NCBI RefSeq assembly: GCF_021568795.1 | Contig: NZ_JAKGUE010000001.1 | Span: 62,001-126,000, forward strand | Length of the DNA stretch: 64,000 bases | From: Dethiosulfovibrio faecalis | Lineage (GTDB): Bacteria; Synergistota; Synergistia; Synergistales; Dethiosulfovibrionaceae | Direction: 5' to 3' | Made by a program: the position numbers and the translations under genes | Part shown: piece after piece, positions 8,912-17,267 of the stretch | How the letters are laid out: each line of letters starts with the position of its first letter | How positions within the stretch are numbered: position 1 is the stretch's first letter | Notes under the pieces: model-generated | Told to the model about the DNA's origin: nothing | The model's input: only the letters and a program-made list of their open reading frames with translations | Databases searched by the model: none

Positions 8912-9514
8912 ATGTCTGGACAAATCGCCGATATACTTTTGGCCCTGCCTGCCGTGCTTTGGGCCATATCCTTTCACGAATTCTGCCATGGTTGGGTGGC
9001 CTATCAGCTTGGAGACCCTACCGCCAGAGACGCCGGCAGACTTACGTTGAACCCCTTGGCCCATTTCGACGTAATAGGGGCCATAATGTTGCTGTTGTTC
9101 CATTTCGGATGGGCCAAGCCCGTTCCCATCGACCCTCGTTACTTCGGCAAGCCCAGGAGGGACATGGTATTGGTATCGGTAGCAGGGGTGGCGGGAAACA
9201 TCTTCACCGCTTTGGTCGTAGGTCTGATACTGCGTTTCTTTCCCGGTCCCTTCATGGCCAGCCCGGCTCTCGGAAGGGTCATGATACTGATGGTCTACGT
9301 AAACGTAGGGCTTGCGGTGTTCAACCTCATCCCCATTCCCCCTCTGGATGGATCGAAACTGATCTACCCTCTTCTTCCCCGATCCTGGATGAAGGGCTGG
9401 TTCTACCTCGAGAGGTACGGAATGATAGTGTTGCTGCTTTTGGTCGCAGTCGGGGTGGTCGGGGCAATAATGCGTCCCGTCATGTACCTTTTTCTGAGAC
9501 TTATATTGGCTTGA
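8912..9514 (+). CDS. Site-2 protease family (M50) membrane metalloprotease
   Basis: A 200-residue polytopic zinc protease that would cleave substrates within the membrane. Residue 22 begins HEFCH, the HExxH zinc motif inside the first membrane segment, and IPPLDGSK near residue 143 supplies the third zinc ligand (the DG motif). Five or so hydrophobic segments and no PDZ domain place it in the small YwhC/Rv-type group. The ATG is four bases after the preceding stop. Its substrate is unknown. Confidence 0.88.
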   Translation: MSGQIADILLALPAVLWAISFHEFCHGWVAYQLGDPTARDAGRLTLNPLAHFDVIGAIMLLLFHFGWAKPVPIDPRYFGKPRRDMVLVSVAGVAGNIFTALVVGLILRFFPGPFMASPALGRVMILMVYVNVGLAVFNLIPIPPLDGSKLIYPLLPRSWMKGWFYLERYGMIVLLLLVAVGVVGAIMRPVMYLFLRLILA

Positions 9515-9523
9515 GGTGGATAT

Positions 9524-10315
9524 ATGAGATTATTCATTACCAACGATGACGGAGTATACGCTCCTGGAATAGCGGCTCTGGCCAAGGCCCTTAGCGACGG
9601 AGGCCATCTCACGACAGTGGTAGCTCCCGATAGAGAGAGGAGTTCCGTAGGTCACGCCATAACCCTGACCAGACCATTGAGGGTCTGGTCGGTTGCCAGC
9701 GACCTCTACCCTAAGGACCTGGACGTCCACGCCTGCGACGGAACCCCCTCGGACTGCGTGGTACTGGGAGTGGACGAGGTCTCCTCCGGCACGGACATAG
9801 TCATCTCCGGGATAAACAACGGTCCCAACCTGGGAGACGACATAACCTATTCCGGTACGGTATCGGCTGCGATGGAGGGATCCATCATGGGGTATCCCTC
9901 GGTGGCAGTGTCGCTGAACTGTTCCAGAGGAGACGAAGAACTCCATTACGATGCTGCCGCGGCGGTAGTGGTCCGCTTGGTCGATTGGCTTTCCCACAAC
10001 CCCATGACGAACGACATAGTTCTGAACGTAAACGTTCCGAACCTGCCTCTGACCATGATGAAGGGGTTGAAGGTTACCCATAAGGGAGTCAGGGTTTACG
10101 CCGATAAGGTCACCAAACTACAGGATCCCTTCGGACGTACCTACTATTGGGTGGCCGGTAGACCGGAAGACGATCTGGTCGAGGGCAGCGACGTATGGGC
10201 GGTTGCTCACGGCTACGTCTCGATAACCCCGATACACATGGATATGACCCATTACGGCACCTTGGATACCTTGAGATCCGGAGGTTTGGAAAAGACGAGA
10301 ATTTCCGAGGATTGA
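9524..10315 (+). CDS. surE: 5'/3'-nucleotidase SurE
   Basis: A metal-dependent phosphatase that removes phosphate from nucleoside monophosphates. The 263-residue length fits. The N-terminal signature ITNDDGVYAPGI contains the metal-binding Asp pair, and VVAPDRERSSVGHAIT and SGINNGPNLGDD follow, supplying the Ser and Asn active-site positions. ATG 9524 follows GAGGTGG. It is the last gene of the run that begins with hypA; hairpins follow its stop. Confidence 0.95.
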   Translation: MRLFITNDDGVYAPGIAALAKALSDGGHLTTVVAPDRERSSVGHAITLTRPLRVWSVASDLYPKDLDVHACDGTPSDCVVLGVDEVSSGTDIVISGINNGPNLGDDITYSGTVSAAMEGSIMGYPSVAVSLNCSRGDEELHYDAAAAVVVRLVDWLSHNPMTNDIVLNVNVPNLPLTMMKGLKVTHKGVRVYADKVTKLQDPFGRTYYWVAGRPEDDLVEGSDVWAVAHGYVSITPIHMDMTHYGTLDTLRSGGLEKTRISED

Positions 10316-10329
10316 GAGGATAAAAAAGT

Positions 10330-10404
10330 GGCGATGGGGGGGATCCCATCGCCTGGGGTGGTGGATTTTGGAGGGTTCCACAAAACGTCCGCTTCTTGCG
10401 GACG
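10330..10404 (+). terminator. Hairpins after surE
   Basis: Two perfect inverted repeats: a 9-bp stem at 10330-10338 with 10345-10353, and a 7-bp stem at 10386-10392 with 10398-10404. Neither has a strong T run, so termination here is only likely, not clear. Confidence 0.4.
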
Positions 10405-10499
10405 ACTACATAATAGCATTGGCCCCCTTTATGTCGATATAGGGAAAACCCCCTAATTTACTCCGTACTTTTGGATCCATAAAATCGAGCGTCCCGTCC

Positions 10500-10528
10500 T
10501 TGACATAGTTATGTCGTTGCTGTAAAGT
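10500..10528 (+). promoter_or_regulatory. Promoter of the threonine operon
   Basis: TTGACA (10500-10505), a 17-base spacer and TAAAGT (10523-10528). It lies directly before the T-box leader, so transcription would begin near 10535. Confidence 0.7.
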
Positions 10529-10544
10529 GCTTTATCAACCAAAT

Positions 10545-10767
10545 CGGAATAAAGCGATGAAGAGAGCCAGTACCGATTGAAACCGGTCTCAGAGAGGGGA
10601 GCTCGTGGGCTGAAAGGCTTCCCGGCAAGGACTTTCGGGAATACCACCTCGGAGCTTGTCATGTACTTCTTTAGAGAGCCGGTTTTCTACCGGAACTGGA
10701 GTGGAACCGCGGCCGGAGTCGGTCGTCTCCAGGCATTGGGCCTGTAGAGATGATCGGGTCCGGTTTT
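10545..10767 (+). promoter_or_regulatory. T-box riboswitch, threonine-specific (ACC specifier)
   Basis: A leader RNA that senses uncharged tRNA and controls read-through. Visible elements in order: GATGAAGAGAG and AGTACC at the base of Stem I; CAGAGAGGGG; GGGCTGAAAGG; the specifier region GAATACCACC with codon ACC at 10643-10645 followed by a purine; and the T-box core GAGTGGAACCGCG (10699-10711), whose TGGA pairs with the tRNA acceptor end. A long imperfect terminator stem (about 10711-10763) and TTTT (10764-10767) follow. The Thr codon agrees with the downstream threonine synthase and homoserine kinase genes. Confidence 0.9.
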
Positions 10768-10792
10768 ACTTTATCTAGAGGAGGTCTTTTTC

Positions 10793-11839
10793 ATGGCTCA
10801 GGGAATTTTAAGGAGATACGGCGAACACCTTCCTATAACGGACAGAACTCCCGATCTGTCTCTCTGCGAAGGGAGCACCCCGCTTATCCCTCTGATAAAT
10901 CTCGGTAGGGAGTTGTCAGTCGAGCTTTACGCTAAATTCGACGGTTTAAATCCCACCGGGTCCTTCAAGGATAGAGGGATGGTTCTGGCGGTGGCGAAGG
11001 CGCTTGAAGAAGAGGCCCGTTCGGTGGTCTGTGCCTCCACAGGCAACACCTCTGCCTCCGCCGCTGCCTACGCCGCCAGGGCAGGTATCCCCTGCTTTGT
11101 GGTCCTTCCTGCCGGCAACGTCGCCATGGGAAAACTCGCCCAGGCCATCGCCTACGGAGCTAAGGTAGTGCCTATAGAGGACAATTTCGACGTCGCTCTG
11201 GACCTTGCAAGAAAAGGAGCGGAGGAGATGGGCATGGCGATAGTCAACTCTGTCAACCCCTACAGATTGATGGGGCAAAGAAGCGCCTCCTGGGAGATCT
11301 GCGACGAGCTGGGCGATCGGCCCGACTGGCTGGTGTTGCCCGTGGGCAACGCTGGAAACATCTCCGCCTATAGGGAAGGCTTCGATTACTATTCCTCTTT
11401 GGGACGCTGCTCCGGATTGCCCCGGATGGTAGGGGTTCAGGCTTCCGGTTCAGCCCCTCTGGCATTGGGACGGGAGTTCCCCGAGCCGGAAACGGTGGCC
11501 ACCGCCATAAGGATAGGCCGTCCGGTAAACGCGGAGAAAGCAAAAAAAGCCGTGTCCGACAGCGGGGGAACCTTCCTCGCGGTGGACGACGACGAGATAC
11601 TGAAAGCACAGAGGCTCCTGGCCGGTAGGGATGGGCTCTTCGCCGAGCCCGCCTCCTGTGCCGGAGTGGCGGGGCTGATGAAACTGAAGGAACAGGGCGA
11701 GTTGCCCGAGGGCATCAGAATAGTCACGGTTTTGACGGGGAACGGCCTAAAGGATCCGGACGCCCTTCTATCCAGGATCTCCCCGATCGAGCCGGTGAAG
11801 GCTCAATGGTCCGTCCTGGAGGAGATCTTCGGGTCATGA
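10793..11839 (+). CDS. thrC: Threonine synthase
   Basis: A PLP enzyme that converts O-phosphohomoserine to threonine. The 348 residues match the short (class with about 350 residues) type. GLNPTGSFKDRGM holds the Schiff-base lysine, ASTGNTSASAAAYAARAG binds the cofactor phosphate, and PVGNAGNISAYREGF and LTGNGLKDP are also conserved. The ATG follows TAGAGGAGGT. The T-box upstream places it under control by tRNA-Thr charging. The stop overlaps the thrB start (ATGA). Confidence 0.96.
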   Translation: MAQGILRRYGEHLPITDRTPDLSLCEGSTPLIPLINLGRELSVELYAKFDGLNPTGSFKDRGMVLAVAKALEEEARSVVCASTGNTSASAAAYAARAGIPCFVVLPAGNVAMGKLAQAIAYGAKVVPIEDNFDVALDLARKGAEEMGMAIVNSVNPYRLMGQRSASWEICDELGDRPDWLVLPVGNAGNISAYREGFDYYSSLGRCSGLPRMVGVQASGSAPLALGREFPEPETVATAIRIGRPVNAEKAKKAVSDSGGTFLAVDDDEILKAQRLLAGRDGLFAEPASCAGVAGLMKLKEQGELPEGIRIVTVLTGNGLKDPDALLSRISPIEPVKAQWSVLEEIFGS

Positions 11840-12783
11840 TATCCGTAAGGGTCCCAGCCACCAGCGCCAACATGGGGTCGGGGTACGACTCCATAGGCTT
11901 GGCTCTGGGGTTTTACAATGTGTTCAAGGTCAAGGGATTTCTTGAAAGAGAAATCTACAAAATAGAGGTATTGGGCGAAGGGGCTGGCGAGGCGGAAAAA
12001 CCGGAGGAAAACGGTTTCGTCCTGGCCTACGAGGCCACCTGTCGGCGATGGGGAATAGAACCCCCCGGGCTGGACTTGTTGAGCCTCAACGCGATCCCGT
12101 TTTGCCGAGGTTTGGGAAGCTCCTCTTCCGCCATAGTCGGAGGAGTGATGGTGGCGAACGAGCTCAGGGACGAGCCCCTTTCCAAAGAGGAGCTTCTGCC
12201 CCTCATGGTAGAGTTGGAGGGACACCCGGACAACGTGGTTCCCTGCTGCCTGGGCGGTTTCGTGGTCAGCTGCTGGCTCGATGGAGACCTGCGCTACGTA
12301 AGGCTCCCCTGCGGAGAGGATGAAATGACCGCCGTGGTGGCCGTTCCAGACGTGAGGGTCCCTACCTCTCAGGCGAGAGCGGCTTTGCCTAAAACTGTCC
12401 CTATGGAAGACGCTGTTTTCAACCTGGGCCGTTCCGCTCTTTTGGCCGCTTCCTGGGCCACCGGAAAGTGGGAAAACCTCTCATGGGCGGTAGGAGACCG
12501 TCTTCATCAGCCATTTCGGTCGAAGCTTTTTCCCGGAGGGGAGAAAATCCTCGAGACCTTGAGGGAAATTCCCGGATGCGATGGCGTGGCAATAAGCGGA
12601 TCCGGCCCTACCATGGTGGCCTTCACCAGATGGTCTCCTGAAAAGCTCGCCAGGCCTATGTGCCGGATTTTCGCCGAGGCCGGAGTTCACTCCCGGTTTT
12701 TCGTATTGGACGTAGATCGTTACGGAGCATCGGTCGAAACGACGGCTGATTTTAGAGTTCCCGAAGAGAGGAGATGTCGATAA
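11836..12783 (+). CDS. thrB: Homoserine kinase
   Basis: A GHMP-family kinase that phosphorylates homoserine, giving the substrate for ThrC. The protein has 315 residues. VRVPATSANMGSGYDSIG is the N-terminal family motif; CRGLGSSSSAIVGG is the ATP-binding glycine/serine loop; EGHPDNVVP and ISGSGPTM are motifs 2 and 3. ATG 11836 overlaps the thrC stop. The next gene begins two bases after its own stop. Confidence 0.95.
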   Translation: MISVRVPATSANMGSGYDSIGLALGFYNVFKVKGFLEREIYKIEVLGEGAGEAEKPEENGFVLAYEATCRRWGIEPPGLDLLSLNAIPFCRGLGSSSSAIVGGVMVANELRDEPLSKEELLPLMVELEGHPDNVVPCCLGGFVVSCWLDGDLRYVRLPCGEDEMTAVVAVPDVRVPTSQARAALPKTVPMEDAVFNLGRSALLAASWATGKWENLSWAVGDRLHQPFRSKLFPGGEKILETLREIPGCDGVAISGSGPTMVAFTRWSPEKLARPMCRIFAEAGVHSRFFVLDVDRYGASVETTADFRVPEERRCR

Positions 12784-12784
12784 A

Positions 12785-13255
12785 ATGTCCGGCTGTTCCA
12801 TAGATACCATCGTCTGCGACGTCGACGTCGCTAAAGTGGCGGTGCTGGGGGTTCCCGATCGCCCCGGCATAGCGGCCCATCTTTTTTCCGCCCTTAAGGA
12901 GGCTCAGGTGCCAGTCGAGATGGTCATTCAGAGCGTCATGAGAGGCGACGTAAACGACATAGCCTTTCTGATAAAGGACTCCCGCATAGGCGAGGCCATA
13001 GACGTCTGTCGCAAGATGCCCGGCGAAATAGGCGCCCAGGGAGTGACCTTCGATACCGAAATATGTCGAGTGGCCCTTTACGGAAAGGGCTTTTCCGACC
13101 GCCCAGAACTGCTGTCCGACGCCTTTTCCGCCCTGGCCGAGAGAGGCATAAACCTGGAAATGATAGTGGAGACTCCGGAATCTCTGTGTTGCATCCTGGC
13201 TAAATCCAGATCGGAAGAGGCGTTGGATATTCTCAAGAAAAGGTTCGATTCCTGA
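12785..13255 (+). CDS. Stand-alone tandem ACT-domain protein, aspartokinase-regulatory-like
   Basis: A 156-residue protein made of two ACT modules (about 15-80 and 88-155) and no catalytic domain. VAVLGVPDRPGIAAHLFSAL and the GRGFxxRPELLSDAFSAL-like second copy resemble the C-terminal regulatory domain of aspartokinase, where threonine or lysine binds. Placed last in thrCB, it may sense threonine and control aspartokinase or homoserine dehydrogenase by association, but this is inference. It could also be a small protein derived from a LysC regulatory subunit. Confidence 0.75.
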   Translation: MSGCSIDTIVCDVDVAKVAVLGVPDRPGIAAHLFSALKEAQVPVEMVIQSVMRGDVNDIAFLIKDSRIGEAIDVCRKMPGEIGAQGVTFDTEICRVALYGKGFSDRPELLSDAFSALAERGINLEMIVETPESLCCILAKSRSEEALDILKKRFDS

Positions 13256-13318
13256 ATTTTTTGAGGTACAATACCGGGAGTGCCATGAAAGTTTACATAG
13301 ACCTTTGGAGGGATCGAT

Positions 13319-14152
13319 TTGAGACTTTGCTATATGGACGGAAACTTCCTTCCCTTTGATCGTGCCGCTCTTCCTCTCTCGGATCACATAATACTTCGAG
13401 GCATAGGAGTCTTCGATCTCGTCAGGACCTACGGCAGAAGGCCCATGATGATGACTTACCATCTGGAAAGACTCTTGAAATCCGCTTCGGCTCTGGGAAT
13501 AGAGAACAAACTCGGAGTGGAGGCTATGAAATCCATAGTCAGAGAGGGAATCGGCCGGATGGATGGAGACGGAGAGGTTCTGGTGAACTTCTACATAACC
13601 GGAGGAGATAATTTCGTGGACGGATGTCGTTTCCCCGATCCACGTTACTTCGTTTCCTTTCAGGACCTGGTTCTTCCCGATAAGGAGCTTTACTCCAAGG
13701 GAGTCAGGCTTTTCCCCCTGGACAGAGCCAGGCTGATGCCCTCGGCGAAAAGCATAGACTACAGTGCCGCCTTGGCAAAAAACAGCGTCGATCCCGGGGC
13801 CCTCGAAGTGCTTTACTGTCCAGGGGGCGGAATAACCGAGGCGGGACACAGCAGTTTCTTCATGATAAAAGACGGAAAGGTCGTAACCGCTCCGGACGAC
13901 GTGGTTCTAGCCGGAACCACTCGATCTCTTCTCCTTCAGATACTGACGGAAAACGAGATAGACCTGGAGCTGCGGGTTCCGTCTCTGGAGGAGCTGTCCG
14001 AGGCCCAGGAGGCCTTTATAACCGGATCGGTGAAGGAGATAATGCCGGTCGTTCAGGTAGGGGACATGACGGTGGGAGACGGCAATCCCGGAGAATTTAC
14101 CGGTAGGATAAGGACACTATACAGAGAGAACATACCGAGATGGTTGGAGTAG
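13319..14152 (+). CDS. Class IV PLP aminotransferase (BCAT/D-amino acid aminotransferase/ADC lyase family)
   Basis: A fold-type IV PLP enzyme of 277 residues. The N-terminal MDGNFLPFDRAALPLSDH with GIGVFDLVRTY is typical of the family. The lysine in AKSIDYSAALA is the likely cofactor ligand, and GGGITEAGHSSFFMI corresponds to the phosphate-binding loop. Branched-chain aminotransferase, D-alanine aminotransferase and aminodeoxychorismate lyase cannot be separated with confidence by eye. The start is TTG 13319 after GGAGGG. It overlaps the next gene by 13 bases. Confidence 0.85.
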   Translation: MRLCYMDGNFLPFDRAALPLSDHIILRGIGVFDLVRTYGRRPMMMTYHLERLLKSASALGIENKLGVEAMKSIVREGIGRMDGDGEVLVNFYITGGDNFVDGCRFPDPRYFVSFQDLVLPDKELYSKGVRLFPLDRARLMPSAKSIDYSAALAKNSVDPGALEVLYCPGGGITEAGHSSFFMIKDGKVVTAPDDVVLAGTTRSLLLQILTENEIDLELRVPSLEELSEAQEAFITGSVKEIMPVVQVGDMTVGDGNPGEFTGRIRTLYRENIPRWLE

Positions 14153-15900
14153 GAAAAATCGTCTCTCTCGTTCGCTCGTTTTGCGAGAAAGCGGTAAAAC
14201 AGGTTGAACCGATCGATCCTATGAGCCGTAAGGACAGAATTTCCCTGAAAAGACTCTTTCAGACCCTGCCGGACGGAGTGGTCCTGCTGGACCAAGACGA
14301 GAGGGTGGTGGACGTCAACGACGCTTTCCTCGGTATATTCCGTTTCTCCAAAAAAGACCTGCTGGGGAATAAACTGGACGAGATGATTCTTCCCCCCGAC
14401 AGGGTGGACGAGGGACTGGCGATAAACCGAAGGATACTGGAAGATAAAAAAGTGGAGTTAGAGGGAACCCGTCTCAGAGGCGACGGAGAGATCATAAAGG
14501 TAATGATCTTCGGGTGTCCCATAGAGGTGGACCGAAAACTCGTCGGTTTCTACGGCATATATCGGGACGTCACGAGGCAGGCCGAGGTAGAGGCGAAGGT
14601 CCGTCGTCTGGCCTTTCGAGACGAACTGTGCGACCTTCCCAACAGGGTGTCTTTCGTGAGGGAAGGTCGTTTCAGGGTAAAGAGGGGCGACCCCTTCTCG
14701 ATACTCTACATCGATCTGGACCGGTTTAAAAACGTGAACGATACCTTAGGACACGCCATAGGCGATGAGCTGCTCCGTTACGTGGCAGACCGCATCTCCA
14801 GGGCGCTCGACCCCTCCGCCATGGTATCTCGTCTAGGCGGCGACGAGTTCGGCGTCATGATATATTCCGGCGATTACTGCGACGCCTACTCGGTGGGTAA
14901 ATCGATATTGGACTGTATGGACGGGCCGTTCAAGCTTTCCGAAAGGTCCCATATATCCATAGGCGCCTCGGTGGGAATCTCCGTCTATCCCGATCACGGC
15001 ATCACCTGGGAAGACCTTTTCGGCCATGCCGATATAGCCATGTACGAGGCTAAGAAATCGGGGCGAAAGATAGTCTTCTTCGACGACGTAATGGGGGTCT
15101 CTTTTCGGGAGCGTATAGGAATGGAACGTCGCCTCGCCGACTCTCTTGTAAGAGAGTCGGGGCTCTCTTTGGCATACCAGCCAAAGGTGGACATGTCCTC
15201 CGGAGAGGTCTTGGGATTCGAGGCCCTCTGTCGTTGGAAAGACGGAGAGGAGGACCGCTCTCCCGAGCTTTTCATACCGGCCGCTGAGGAAACAGGCCTC
15301 ATAGTTGACCTGGGACGATGGGTTATGGAGAAGGCCTGTCGTAGAGGAGCCCTCTGGCTGGAGGAGGGGCTTAGAGTTCCCCTGGCCGTTAATATATCGG
15401 CGAAACAGGTTCAACAGGACGACTTCGTACTTATGGTAGGTCGAATCCTGGAGGAAACGGGATTCCCTCCGGAACTTCTGGAGCTGGAGCTGACCGAGTC
15501 GACCCTGATGAAAGACCTGGACAGAAGCTGCAGTATGCTGGAAAGTCTGAAGGAACTGGGCGTCTCCCTCGCCATAGACGATTTCGGAACGGGATATTCG
15601 TCCCTAACCTATATGGCCCGTTTCGACGTGGACGTCCTCAAGATAGACCGATCCTTCATGCCGGGTAAAGAGGCCCCATCTTTGAACGAGGCTATAGTGA
15701 AGAGCGTCGTGGCCCTCGCCCGTGCGAGAGGGCTTAGGGTTATAGCCGAGGGAGTGGAGACGGAGGAACAGAGGGATCTGCTCCTCCGCATAGGCTGCGT
15801 ATCGGCGCAGGGCTTCCTTTATAGCCGCCCCGTGCCGGAAGAGGCCGTCGCCGATATGTTTTCTCGTGGCTTCGGTTCCCTTCAGCCCTCCTTAGGGTAG
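14140..15900 (+). CDS. PAS-GGDEF-EAL cyclic-di-GMP enzyme
   Basis: A 586-residue signalling protein with no membrane segment. A PAS domain (about 35-145, LPDGVVLLDQDERVVDVND) senses an unknown cue. GGDEF near residue 233 is intact, so diguanylate cyclase activity is possible. EAL near 360 is intact, with NISAKQ, DDFGTGYSS, LKIDRSF and AEGVETEEQ, so phosphodiesterase activity is possible. The RxxD inhibitory site is not at its canonical distance before GGDEF. Its last 9 bases overlap the 3' end of the convergent reductase gene. Confidence 0.92.
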   Translation: MVGVGKIVSLVRSFCEKAVKQVEPIDPMSRKDRISLKRLFQTLPDGVVLLDQDERVVDVNDAFLGIFRFSKKDLLGNKLDEMILPPDRVDEGLAINRRILEDKKVELEGTRLRGDGEIIKVMIFGCPIEVDRKLVGFYGIYRDVTRQAEVEAKVRRLAFRDELCDLPNRVSFVREGRFRVKRGDPFSILYIDLDRFKNVNDTLGHAIGDELLRYVADRISRALDPSAMVSRLGGDEFGVMIYSGDYCDAYSVGKSILDCMDGPFKLSERSHISIGASVGISVYPDHGITWEDLFGHADIAMYEAKKSGRKIVFFDDVMGVSFRERIGMERRLADSLVRESGLSLAYQPKVDMSSGEVLGFEALCRWKDGEEDRSPELFIPAAEETGLIVDLGRWVMEKACRRGALWLEEGLRVPLAVNISAKQVQQDDFVLMVGRILEETGFPPELLELELTESTLMKDLDRSCSMLESLKELGVSLAIDDFGTGYSSLTYMARFDVDVLKIDRSFMPGKEAPSLNEAIVKSVVALARARGLRVIAEGVETEEQRDLLLRIGCVSAQGFLYSRPVPEEAVADMFSRGFGSLQPSLG

Positions 15901-16923
15901 TTTTTTGCCGGTTTTTTCCCTGTAGAACTCTCTGTAGAAGACGAGGTTTTTCCTGAGCAGCTCCGGGGTATCCAGGCCGTAAGGACAATGGTTCTTGCAG
16001 TGATCGCAGTGTATGCAGTCCTCTATCTTTTCCATCTTGTCACGCCACTCGTCGGACATGAAGGGCTGCCAGGGCATCCTTCCCAAAAGGAGGGACATCC
16101 TGGCTGCCTGAGGAATGTCTATTCCGGCGGGGCAGGGCAGACAATAGCCGCATGAACGGCAGAAATCGCCGGAAAGTGCCTTTCTGTCCTCGTCTATGAG
16201 ATCCTGGAGCTCCTCCAGCGACGGGGGAGCCGCTTCCAACTCGATAAACTGTTCCAGCTCCGACTTTTTCTGCATTCCCCATATGGGCACCACGTTATCG
16301 AACTGTCTCAAAAAGGCGAAGGATAATCTGGCGTCGGTGATAAGCCCGCCGGACATACCCTTCATGGCGATGAACCCTACGTTCCTTTTCGAGCATTCCT
16401 CCACCAACTCCACGTCCCTCTGGGCCGACAGATGGTTCAGGGGAAACTGCACCGTGTCGTAATATCCCGAGCGAACCGCCTCCATAGCCCTGTCCAGGCT
16501 GTGGTTGGTGTAGCCTATGAAACGAACCTTTCCCTCTTCTTTCAGCTCTGCCAGGGCGTCGTACATGCCGTCCTCTCCGCCGGGCAGAAAGACTTTCTTC
16601 GGATTGTGAAACTGCAGTATGTCCACGTAGTCGGTCTTCATAGTCGCCAGACTGGTCTCCACGTGCTCCCTTAGCTCTTGGGGCGTCGTGGCGTGGCTTT
16701 TGGTGGATATAACGATGCTGTCTCGAACGTCCGACAACGCCTTTCCGATCTTTTCCTCGCTGTCCGTGTAGGCCCTGGCGGTATCGAAGTAGTTGATTCC
16801 CTTCTCGAACGCCTCTCTCAACAGATCTGCCGCATCCTCAAGCGGAATCCTCTGTACCGGAAGAGCGCCGAAGCCGCTTCTGGTGACGGAAAGCCCTGTC
16901 CTTCCTAAAATCATCTTTTCCAA
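15892..16923 (-). CDS. Aldo/keto reductase with C-terminal 4Fe-4S domain
   Basis: A predicted oxidoreductase of the COG1453 type, 343 residues. Residues 1-250 are a TIM-barrel aldo/keto reductase with the catalytic Asp/Tyr in FDTARAYTDSE, then Lys in STKSHA, and a His in LQFHNP. The C-terminus has CRSCGYCLPCP and CIHCDHCKNHCP, two cysteine clusters fit for 4Fe-4S centres. The TTG at 16921-16923 is chosen because GAGAGGGGGG lies about 7 bases upstream; the ATG three codons later has no such site. A TATAAT-like -10 is at 16948-16953. The physiological substrate is unknown. Confidence 0.9.
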   Translation of the reverse strand: MEKMILGRTGLSVTRSGFGALPVQRIPLEDAADLLREAFEKGINYFDTARAYTDSEEKIGKALSDVRDSIVISTKSHATTPQELREHVETSLATMKTDYVDILQFHNPKKVFLPGGEDGMYDALAELKEEGKVRFIGYTNHSLDRAMEAVRSGYYDTVQFPLNHLSAQRDVELVEECSKRNVGFIAMKGMSGGLITDARLSFAFLRQFDNVVPIWGMQKKSELEQFIELEAAPPSLEELQDLIDEDRKALSGDFCRSCGYCLPCPAGIDIPQAARMSLLLGRMPWQPFMSDEWRDKMEKIEDCIHCDHCKNHCPYGLDTPELLRKNLVFYREFYREKTGKKLP

Positions 16924-16947
16924 ATGAAGCCCCCCCTCTCTGTGTAG

Positions 16948-16953
16948 ATTATA
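16948..16953 (-). promoter_or_regulatory. -10 element upstream of the aldo/keto reductase gene
   Basis: A perfect TATAAT on the minus strand, 25 bases before the TTG start. No good -35 hexamer is seen at 16-18 bases. Confidence 0.4.
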
Positions 16954-17267
16954 GGGCAAGAGAGTCTCTCTTGGGTAAGAGGAGTGGAAGATGTGCCTAA
17001 ATATACGTTTAGGGTAGTTACGACTTAAAATGTCGTATGTCTGGTGTAGTGTTTTAATGTCAATCTTTCTGAAGGTCAGGAAAGGGCTGAGTGGAAGGTT
17101 TAGTTATTCTTGCTGAAAACATTATCTACAAAATGCAATTACTCAGCAAGCTAGGTTGTTGGAATGTCTGTAAGGGGGTGTTAGAACAGGGCAGGAAGAT
17201 ACCTTATTAAAGCTGAAATTCTTTAAACAAGGAGATCTTCTCAATTAAAAAGAAAGAGGTTTTTGTT
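16954..17267. other. A+T-rich intergenic region with inverted repeats
   Basis: No gene is seen. It holds three inverted repeats: CCTAAA/TTTAGG (16996-17013), TACGAC/GTCGTA (17019-17037) and CTTGCTGA/TCAGCAAG (17109-17150, 26-base loop). Base composition is clearly lower in G+C than the left part of the window. Confidence 0.5.
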
